DNA from: Pseudomonadota bacterium
GTDB lineage: Bacteria > Pseudomonadota > Alphaproteobacteria > SMXQ01
NCBI GenBank assembly: GCA_022566265.1
Contig: JADFJG010000016.1
Location: forward strand, 1 to 40,000
DNA: 40,000 bases
Reading direction: 5' to 3'
Shown here: positions 34,857 to 40,000 of the stretch, piece by piece
Position numbering within the stretch: position 1 is the first letter of the stretch
Layout: each line of letters opens with the position of its first letter
Position numbers and translations under genes: made by a program
The notes under the pieces: generated by a model
What the model saw: only the letters and a program-made list of their open reading frames with translations
What the model was told of the DNA's origin: nothing
Database searches by the model: none

Positions 34857-35645
34857 ATGGGCGGCACCCGCGCCGCCGCCGTGAGCGGCAGTTTCTACCC
34901 CGCCGACGCCGGTGAACTCGGCCAGTCGGTGAAGCGCTATCTCGCCGCCGCCGGGCGCCGGGAGGGGCCGGCGCCGAAGGCCCTGATCGCGCCCCATGCC
35001 GGATATGTCTATTCGGGCCCTATCGCCGCCGCGGCCTATGCCTCGATCGCCGGCGCCAGCGAGCGGATTACCCGCGTGGTGCTGATCGGGCCATGCCACC
35101 GGCTCGCCGTCAGGGGGTTCGCCGCCGCCGGCTGGCGGGCGTTCGAGACCCCGCTCGGCGAGGTGCCGGTGGATACGGAGGCGGTGGAACGGGCATTGGC
35201 GTTGCCGGCGGTCGAGGTGCTCGATGCCGCCCACCGTCAGGAGCATTGCCTGGAGGTGCAACTGCCGTTCCTCCAATCCGTGCTCGCCGACTTCGCCATC
35301 GTGCCGCTGCTTGCCGGCGAGGCGACGGCGGAAGAGACGGCGGAACTCCTCGAGCTGTTGTGGGGCGGGCCCGAGACCCTGATCGTCGTCAGCTCCGATC
35401 TCAGCCACTATCACGACTACGACACGGCGCGCCGGCTCGACGGTGGCACCTCCGAGGCGATCGAGGATCTCAGGCCCGAGGCCATCGGCGATGATAACGC
35501 CTGCGGGCGGGTGCCGATCGCCGGCCTTCTGTTGGCGGCGCGGCGCCATGGCTTGACGGCGACGACGCTCGACCTTCGCAACTCCGGCGACACCGCCGGA
35601 GGGCGGCGCGAGGTGGTGGGCTACGGCGCCTATGCCTTCGCTTGA
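34857..35645 (+). CDS. amrB: AmmeMemoRadiSam system protein B (Memo-family)
   Basis: A 262-residue Memo protein related to extradiol dioxygenases. Residues corresponding to the metal-site ligands of human MEMO1 are H47 (IAPHAGYVYSG), H81 (GPCHR) and C216 (NACGRVPIAG). The family signatures EHCLEVQLPF and SSDLSHYH are also present. The start follows GGAGGAG. It is divergent from the radical SAM partner. In many genomes Memo is fused to or beside AMMECR1; here the protein ends right after the Memo domain and the next gene is unrelated. Confidence 0.93.
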   Translation: MGGTRAAAVSGSFYPADAGELGQSVKRYLAAAGRREGPAPKALIAPHAGYVYSGPIAAAAYASIAGASERITRVVLIGPCHRLAVRGFAAAGWRAFETPLGEVPVDTEAVERALALPAVEVLDAAHRQEHCLEVQLPFLQSVLADFAIVPLLAGEATAEETAELLELLWGGPETLIVVSSDLSHYHDYDTARRLDGGTSEAIEDLRPEAIGDDNACGRVPIAGLLLAARRHGLTATTLDLRNSGDTAGGRREVVGYGAYAFA

Positions 35646-35721
35646 AGGGGTCTGGCGGCAAGATTCTCAGACATTGACGGAAACGACCAGAATAGAACGA
35701 CCAAAATAAAGGGAGGGAAGC

Positions 35722-36834
35722 GTGACCCTGTTTCTCAATAACGATGACGTCGCCCAGGTCCTGACCATGAAGGACACCATCGCCGCGCTGGAGGAGTCGT
35801 ACTCCCAGTTGGTTCGCCAAGAAGCGGTCTGCCGGCCCCGCATCGATCTGCAAATTCCGACCTCGGTTCCGGGCAAGGTCTTCCAGTGGGGCACCATGGA
35901 AGGAGGCTCGGTCTCCGGTTACTTCGCCATCCGCATGAAATCGGACATCATCTACGAGCAAACTCACCAAGGCGTCGTGACCCAGGAGAAATACTGCGTC
36001 GAGCCCGGCAAGTTCTGCGGCCTGATCTTCCTCATCGACGTCGAGAGCGGCGAGCCCCTGGCGATGCTCAACGACGGCATCCTGCAGCACATGCGCGTCG
36101 GCGCCGACGGCGGCATCGGCGTCAAGTACATGGCGCGCGAGGACGCCTCCGTCGTCGGCATGCTGGGTTCCGGCGGCATGGCCAGGAGCCATATGGAGGC
36201 GTTCAGTTGCGTGCGCGACATCAGGAAGCTCAAGCTGTACAGCCCGACCAAGGCCAACCGCGAGGCCTTCGGCGCCGAGATGGCGGAGAAGTACGGCATC
36301 GAGGTCGAGGTACTGGACGACCCCAAGGGCATTTATGAGGGCGCCGATATCGTCGCCGGGTGCACCGATTCGGCGGTGCCGGTGCTGAACGGCGCCTGGA
36401 TCGAGCCCGGCGCCCATATCGTCAATGTCGGCGGCGGCGGCGGGCGGCCCGACGAGGCGACGTGCGCGCGCATCGACGTTTATCTGCGTTTCGGCAACGC
36501 GCCGGCGCCGGTCGGCCTGCCCCAATACGGCCTGGCGGACGAATACCTGACCTATGCCGCGCTGCCGGAGCACGACACCGGGTTCAAGATGAAACGCCGC
36601 GGCAAGAGGGCCCACGGCGTCATCCTCGAGGACCGGATGATCACCTTCGCCGATCTCCTGGGCGGCACCAACCGCGGGCGCTCCTCGGCCACCGAGATCA
36701 CCTATTCGGAGCGCGGCAACCTCCAGGGCGCCCAGTTCTTCGCCGTCGCCGGGCGGGTCTACGAGCTCGCCAAGGAGAAGGGATTGGGCCACGTCATCCC
36801 GACCGAGTGGTTCTTGCAGGACATTAGGGATTGA
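35722..36834 (+). CDS. ornithine cyclodeaminase / mu-crystallin family protein
   Basis: A 370-residue NAD(P)-dependent enzyme of the ornithine cyclodeaminase/mu-crystallin family. The Rossmann motif GMLGSGGMARSHMEA (about residues 148-162) and the family elements LQHMRVGADGGIG and HIVNVGGGGG are clear. Members act as ornithine cyclodeaminases, ketimine reductases or amino-acid dehydrogenases; the extended N- and C-terminal parts (370 rather than about 320-350 residues) leave the substrate open. GTG 35722 follows GGGAGGGAAGC. Its last 11 bases overlap the 3' end of the E1-like gene on the other strand, exactly where the lower-GC right-hand region begins. Confidence 0.88.
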   Translation: MTLFLNNDDVAQVLTMKDTIAALEESYSQLVRQEAVCRPRIDLQIPTSVPGKVFQWGTMEGGSVSGYFAIRMKSDIIYEQTHQGVVTQEKYCVEPGKFCGLIFLIDVESGEPLAMLNDGILQHMRVGADGGIGVKYMAREDASVVGMLGSGGMARSHMEAFSCVRDIRKLKLYSPTKANREAFGAEMAEKYGIEVEVLDDPKGIYEGADIVAGCTDSAVPVLNGAWIEPGAHIVNVGGGGGRPDEATCARIDVYLRFGNAPAPVGLPQYGLADEYLTYAALPEHDTGFKMKRRGKRAHGVILEDRMITFADLLGGTNRGRSSATEITYSERGNLQGAQFFAVAGRVYELAKEKGLGHVIPTEWFLQDIRD

Positions 36835-37714
36835 GGGCGCGGGCGCGGGACCTAAGGTGTGGCATATTCAGATACCGTTCAACGTCGGCTTCCTTAGCCT
36901 TTCCCCAGATACCTTTACAATATGGACAGTCCGCCTGAGGTTCGTCGCTGATCACCCGCACTTTCGATTCATCGCCCCGATACTCCATTAACATCGTTGG
37001 TGCCCTCATTCCAGTAACGGCAACCATAAACTCTGTCCCAGCCAGCGCCGCCACTACCCCATTTACTGGCGAGACGGACGGCCCTGTTTCACCGAGCACG
37101 CCCCTCGGAATGCCATACATCTCATCTTCATGAGCCCGCTCTTCCTCAGTAGCTAGGTACCGCCGCACATCTTGCTCGTCGAGCTTTCCTAGGCAAATCA
37201 AGCATCCGTTTCCGTTCAACGCAACACGGATTTGGCCCCCATAAACTCCATCCGCCGGGATATCGGAGGCTAGGTCGATGTACGGCTTGGCGTACGCCGC
37301 GCAAAGCTCGTTCAGTATGAATCGGGGGCCATCCTCATCGAAGCAGCCGAACACCCAATCGGCCTCTTGGACGGCTTTGAACGCTTCAGCGCTCACTAGG
37401 TTGTGCATGAGCGGCACCGCGCTAACGTCGGGATTCACTTCCCGGATGAGCCGCGCCGCCAGCTCCACCTTCGGGCTTCCGGGCACCGGGTCGTCATGCC
37501 GCGCTCCCACAAACCGGTTCCGGTTCGTCTCGTCTAGTTCCTCGTCATCCACGAGTGTGACACTACCTACCCCAAGCAGGGCAAGGTGCAGCACAAGGGG
37601 GCTGCCGAGGCCGCCAACCCCCATTACTGCCGTCCTGGCTTCGCGTAACCTGCGTTGCCCCTCCTCACCGAACAGTCGGATGTTGCGCTCGTATCGCGCC
37701 GGTGCGGTGCTCAT
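36824..37714 (-). CDS. E1/ThiF-like adenylyltransferase of the ubiquitin-like system
   Basis: An E1-like ATPase of 296 residues, predicted to adenylate the C-terminal Gly of the small ubiquitin-like protein from this operon. The ATP-binding glycine loop is G32-S38 (GVGGLGS), followed by the LVDDEELDETNRNRF stretch with N64, N66 and R67. Two CxxC pairs (C171/C174 and C263/C266) form the structural zinc site. The segment where thioester-forming E1s place a catalytic Cys reads SVSPVNGVVA, without a cysteine. Its ATG overlaps the JAB stop by four bases; an ATG two codons earlier is also possible. It is the last gene of the operon and overlaps a core gene tail to tail by 11 bases. Confidence 0.88.
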   Translation of the reverse strand: MSTAPARYERNIRLFGEEGQRRLREARTAVMGVGGLGSPLVLHLALLGVGSVTLVDDEELDETNRNRFVGARHDDPVPGSPKVELAARLIREVNPDVSAVPLMHNLVSAEAFKAVQEADWVFGCFDEDGPRFILNELCAAYAKPYIDLASDIPADGVYGGQIRVALNGNGCLICLGKLDEQDVRRYLATEEERAHEDEMYGIPRGVLGETGPSVSPVNGVVAALAGTEFMVAVTGMRAPTMLMEYRGDESKVRVISDEPQADCPYCKGIWGKAKEADVERYLNMPHLRSRARALNP

Positions 37715-38229
37715 CTCCATCCCGTCAACGAGTTGTTCGTCGGTTTCATCACCGTCTCGCCCACCAGAAGCCCATCCAGAGAGCAAGGGACTTTTGGGTT
37801 GTCCAACCACACGAGGGCGTCAAAGCTTCCATTTGCCACGACAATTGCCAGGTAGGGCCGCCGTTGAAGCCGCCACCACATGTGTGGAACCGTCTCGCGG
37901 AGCCCGGCCCGGTCAGCGAGTGAGAATCCGGCGGGCCAGGGGCCAAGATGAGAGTGCATTTCCACTAGACACGCTTCGAGGTCATGGGCCCGCTTTATTA
38001 CCGCCGCTGACGATTCATCGTCCATCTCAATGTAATCGTTTGCTTGCCTCGCAAAGTCTTTTCTCTTGAGCTTGAGCGTCTCCACCACTCTGAACACCAT
38101 CTGACGGTCGTCCCTACCACCCTTCACGAACAGAAAAGCCGCCTCTTCCCGCTGCATATCCTGCGGAAGCAAATGCGCAATTAGTTCGTCGTACAGAACC
38201 TCGTCAATTTGCAGTAGTGTCTTCTTCAT
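37711..38229 (-). CDS. JAB/MPN-type deubiquitinase-like isopeptidase
   Basis: A 172-residue protein with a JAMM metalloprotease site: a candidate catalytic Glu in REEAAFLF (E28/E29), H92-S-H94 in VEMHSHLGPWPAG, S103 and D106 (SLADRAG). The gap between HSH and Ser is eight residues rather than the usual seven. The start is ATG 38229, which overlaps the stop of the E2-like gene (ATGA); the frame extends upstream only as a shadow. It would release the ubiquitin-like protein from targets, because that protein already ends in Gly and needs no trimming. The stop overlaps the E1-like start. Confidence 0.85.
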   Translation of the reverse strand: MKKTLLQIDEVLYDELIAHLLPQDMQREEAAFLFVKGGRDDRQMVFRVVETLKLKRKDFARQANDYIEMDDESSAAVIKRAHDLEACLVEMHSHLGPWPAGFSLADRAGLRETVPHMWWRLQRRPYLAIVVANGSFDALVWLDNPKVPCSLDGLLVGETVMKPTNNSLTGWR

Positions 38230-38633
38230 GCCCCATCCTTGAAGCGCTGCCTGAAACCCCGTGCCCACGCAAGCAGGTTAGAGCCTTTGCGAACCGCATC
38301 TGTTGCTCGCCAGTCTTCTACCGACCACGAAAAGTGCCACCAGTTGCCTTCAAACGGCGGGGCTTTGGGCGAGCTCTTTGCGTTTAAAGGTCCCTTTCCC
38401 TCGAAGTTCAGGCCTTCAGGGGCCAGGAAACCGTATGGTGCCGCGCCGGGGTATGCAGCAGTCACGAGAAACGCCACCGGTACTTGGTTGACCGCTTCAT
38501 CGCCGAGACGCCACCCTGGAGGAAGCGGGTAGCGAGGGAGCTTGAACCAGTCCTCCCCCGCTGTCTCGGCATGCTCGACCTCGCCAAACTGCTCGCGGAG
38601 CAGTTCCAGCTCTTCGGCAATCCTGGGGCGCAT
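38226..38633 (-). CDS. E2-fold (prokaryotic E2 family E-like) protein without cysteine
   Basis: A 135-residue protein resembling the bacterial E2 family E: DWFKLPRYPLPPGW (28-41), YPGAAPYGF (61-69) and GNWWHFSWSVEDW (96-108). These correspond to the first strands, the YPxxxP turn and the active-site side of ubiquitin-conjugating folds. There is not a single cysteine in the chain, so it cannot carry ubiquitin-like protein as a thioester. The conserved W98-W99-H100 region may replace that function, or the protein may present target or Ubl without covalent linkage. Its ATG shares a base with the upstream stop (TGATG) and its stop overlaps the JAB start. Confidence 0.8.
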   Translation of the reverse strand: MRPRIAEELELLREQFGEVEHAETAGEDWFKLPRYPLPPGWRLGDEAVNQVPVAFLVTAAYPGAAPYGFLAPEGLNFEGKGPLNAKSSPKAPPFEGNWWHFSWSVEDWRATDAVRKGSNLLAWARGFRQRFKDGA

Positions 38634-38887
38634 CAGCCCCTCTTGAAAGTGTGTTTCTTACCGAATCCTTGCCCGGGCTTAATCTCCACCACTTCTCCCG
38701 GAGCGAGCGTCCGCTGGTTGTTGTCCTTGTCCACTTCGATGACTCCCAGGGCCGGATCCCAACCACCGAGTTGAGCGATCTGCTCCGTCGTGATCGTATC
38801 CTCGTCCCAGGGAATTTGCTCTCCCTCGATGTTGAGGAAGAACTTTGGCCCTTGCTGGGGCTCTGCTTCAGGTTTCGCCTGACTCAT
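38633..38887 (-). CDS. ubiquitin-like protein of the multiubiquitin family, single domain
   Basis: An 84-residue beta-grasp protein. After a polar, Gln/Glu/Pro-rich tail (1-14) comes one ubiquitin-like domain: KFFLNIEGEQIPWDEDTITT, then QLGGWDP, GVIEVD, RTLAPGEVVEIKPG and a C-terminal GFGKKHTFKRG. It ends in a free glycine, G84, the residue expected to be adenylated by an E1. Many multiubiquitin proteins hold tandem copies; this has one. ATG 38887 is supported by AAAGGAA six bases upstream. It is the first gene of a four-gene overlapping operon, giving the Ubl the position for highest expression. It is probably cytoplasmic. Confidence 0.85.
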   Translation of the reverse strand: MSQAKPEAEPQQGPKFFLNIEGEQIPWDEDTITTEQIAQLGGWDPALGVIEVDKDNNQRTLAPGEVVEIKPGQGFGKKHTFKRG

Positions 38888-38900
38888 CTTTAATTCCTTT

Positions 38901-38910
38901 CTTACAAACG
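38901..38910. promoter_or_regulatory. operator half-site in the Ubl operon leader
   Basis: CTTACAAACG at 38901-38910 is the exact reverse complement of CGTTTGTAAG at 39008-39017. It lies immediately upstream of the Ubl ribosome-binding site, inside the predicted leader transcript. Confidence 0.45.
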
Positions 38911-38960
38911 GGCTGTGATTATCCGCGTCGTACCCGAGAGGGCATCGCCAATTGATGTTG

Positions 38961-38989
38961 CTTGTATCTGCGATCCGGGAATATGTCAA
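38961..38989 (-). promoter_or_regulatory. predicted sigma-70-type promoter of the Ubl operon
   Basis: On the minus strand TTGACA (38989-38984) is followed by a 17-base spacer and TACAAG (38966-38961), a four-of-six match to the -10 consensus. Transcription would begin near 38954 and give a leader of about 65 bases. Confidence 0.5.
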
Positions 38990-39007
38990 GTTTTACCAAC
39001 ATATATA

Positions 39008-39031
39008 CGTTTGTAAGACAAACAGTTTGTC
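39008..39031. promoter_or_regulatory. palindromic operator cluster between the divergent promoters
   Basis: CGTTTGTAAG (39008-39017) overlaps the start of the perfect palindrome GACAAACAGTTTGTC (39017-39031). The palindrome ends three bases before the repressor gene's -35 box. The TTTGT core shared with 38901-38910 is the likely recognition element of the adjacent XRE protein. Confidence 0.55.
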
Positions 39032-39034
39032 ATA

Positions 39035-39063
39035 TTGACATTTAATTGTTGGGCTGGTATACT
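39035..39063 (+). promoter_or_regulatory. near-consensus promoter of the repressor gene, leaderless
   Basis: TTGACA (39035-39040), a 17-base spacer and TATACT (39058-39063) form a near-perfect sigma-70 promoter. The expected transcription start (about 39070) falls on the ATG of the XRE gene, so the mRNA should have no leader. Confidence 0.75.
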
Positions 39064-39069
39064 TCTTTC

Positions 39070-39393
39070 ATGGAAACCCGAGAAATTGACTTTCTGTATC
39101 AAGCGTTTGGTAAGTTGGTTAGGCTCCATCGGGAGCAGCGCCGCGACCTTACTCAGGAGAAGCTCGGCCGCCTAGTGGGGTTATCTCGAACCTCAATCAC
39201 TAATATCGAGAAAGGGCGACAACACGTCGCGCTGCACCAAGTGTTCGCTCTTGCCAACGCGCTGGGCGTGCCCCCTAGCGCGTTGTTACCCACGGTAGGC
39301 GATGGCCAGGGCACGTCATGGGTGGCTTCAAAGCTGCCTCCTGATACGGACAAGGAAATAACTCAATGGGCCGAGATGATCACCCGTGAATGA
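39070..39393 (+). CDS. XRE-family (Cro/CI-type HTH) transcriptional regulator
   Basis: A 107-residue regulator with a helix-turn-helix domain at about residues 14-70 (LTQEKLGRLVGLSRTSITNI, EKGRQ, and FALANALGVPPSALL) and a short acidic C-terminal tail. I place the start at ATG 39070: the upstream in-frame ATG at 39046 lies inside the promoter, while 39070 coincides with the predicted transcription start. No ribosome site is present, consistent with leaderless translation. It is divergent from the ubiquitin-like operon and most likely represses it and itself through the palindromes between them. Its stop overlaps an ATG of the metallopeptidase frame (ATGA). Confidence 0.9.
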   Translation: METREIDFLYQAFGKLVRLHREQRRDLTQEKLGRLVGLSRTSITNIEKGRQHVALHQVFALANALGVPPSALLPTVGDGQGTSWVASKLPPDTDKEITQWAEMITRE

Positions 39394-39410
39394 GACACCA
39401 AGGAGACGGA

Positions 39411-39941
39411 ATGAAGAAACCACGAACGGCCCGCGTGATTAGAGGGCGCGCTAAGCAACTGTTGACAGACTACGAAATTACGCGCCCGCCGGTTCCAGTA
39501 GCGGCTCTTGCGGATGCATTGGGTATCCGCGTGCGCTACTCGCCATTTGACGGCGAACTTGCGGGCATGCTGGCGCGCGGTGACGACGAAACCATTATCG
39601 GCGTCAATTCTCTTCACCATCCCAACCGTCAGCGATTTACGATTGCGCACGAGTTGGGGCACTTTTGCCTCCTCCACAAGGGCGAGGTGCATATTGACCG
39701 TACCTTCCGAATCAACAGACGTGATGCCGCATCCTCTCAAGCAGTCAAACCCGACGAAATCGAGGCCAACCGGTTCGCCGCAGAATTGCTCATGCCCTAC
39801 GACATGATTGTTGACGATCTCCTAGAGCGCGACATCGACGTAGAAAACGAGGAGCAAATAAAGGAGTTAGCTGAAATATACAAAGTAAGTGCACAGGCAA
39901 TGACTCACCGCCTTACAAACATTCTTCAGCTTTACGGCTAG
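39411..39941 (+). CDS. ImmA/IrrE-family zinc metallopeptidase
   Basis: A 176-residue COG2856 metallopeptidase. The zinc motif is H80-E-L-G-H84 (IAHELGHFCLLHKGE) and the third ligand E118 lies in DEIEANRFAAELLMP. A helical C-terminal part follows. ImmA of ICEBs1 and DdrO-cleaving IrrE proteins inactivate a partner HTH repressor by proteolysis, and the partner is usually the adjacent XRE gene, as here. AAGGAG before ATG 39411 supports that start, although ATG 39390 overlaps the regulator stop and would add seven residues. The predicted role is to relieve repression of the ubiquitin-like operon in response to a signal (inference). Confidence 0.9.
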   Translation: MKKPRTARVIRGRAKQLLTDYEITRPPVPVAALADALGIRVRYSPFDGELAGMLARGDDETIIGVNSLHHPNRQRFTIAHELGHFCLLHKGEVHIDRTFRINRRDAASSQAVKPDEIEANRFAAELLMPYDMIVDDLLERDIDVENEEQIKELAEIYKVSAQAMTHRLTNILQLYG

Positions 39942-40000
39942 ACCCTCGCGCCGGCCTTGAATTTAGCGGGCGGGCGCCTTCATCGGCTCGCGCGGCGAAA

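Noticed and set aside
37278-38069. 263-codon plus-strand frame opposite the E1-like and JAB genes
   Set aside because: Ser/Arg/Pro-rich shadow with no motif; the opposite strand holds overlapping conserved genes.

Overview
The window looks like chromosomal DNA of a GC-rich proteobacterium, most likely an alphaproteobacterium of Rhodospirillales type. This rests on the strong G/C preference at third codon positions in the core genes, the FolB and QmcA/NfeD style genes, and a possible CtrA-type TTAA-N7-TTA site. It is an inference from gene content, not a phylogeny. A GC-rich metabolic core (about 3.6-36.8 kb) lies between two ends of visibly lower G+C that carry defence-type genes.

Left end (1-3.6 kb): one uninterrupted reading frame of 1095 codons runs leftward off the edge. 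It encodes a DUF4011-type superfamily 1 helicase. Upstream are a frameshifted small secreted-protein gene and a possible cysteine-rich micro-ORF. The 3' end of the next gene, an MBL-fold glutathione thioesterase, looks replaced at this junction.

Core: glutathione-dependent formaldehyde oxidation genes and folB (3.6-6.3 kb); an AfuABC/FbpABC-type ABC importer (6.6-10.9 kb); an inositol-monophosphatase-family enzyme; pyruvate carboxylase; a class III aminotransferase; a tRNA 3' fragment; a three-subunit molybdenum hydroxylase with a downstream Asp/Glu-racemase-superfamily protein that lacks both catalytic cysteines (17.6-22.0 kb); a GFA-family protein; a secreted gametolysin-type metallopeptidase with its own terminator; a flavin reductase; a DUF5678-like/retropepsin pair; an aldo/keto reductase; a thioredoxin-like protein; QmcA/NfeD; a secreted nuclease; a ModA-like protein without signal peptide; two tandemly duplicated single-domain response regulators; an amidohydrolase; a divergent Memo/radical-SAM pair; and an ornithine cyclodeaminase-family enzyme. 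Short two- or three-copy tandem duplications recur, mostly between genes.

Right end (36.8-40 kb), the most interesting part: a four-gene, translationally coupled operon on the minus strand encodes a ubiquitin-like protein ending in Gly (multiubiquitin family), an E2-fold protein with no cysteine, a JAB/MPN isopeptidase and an E1/ThiF-like adenylyltransferase. Divergent from it is an XRE repressor plus ImmA/IrrE metallopeptidase pair. The shared control region holds two opposed sigma-70-type promoters, palindromic operator candidates and an apparently leaderless start for the repressor. I read this as a bacterial ubiquitin-like conjugation system, probably for defence, under a protease-relieved switch.
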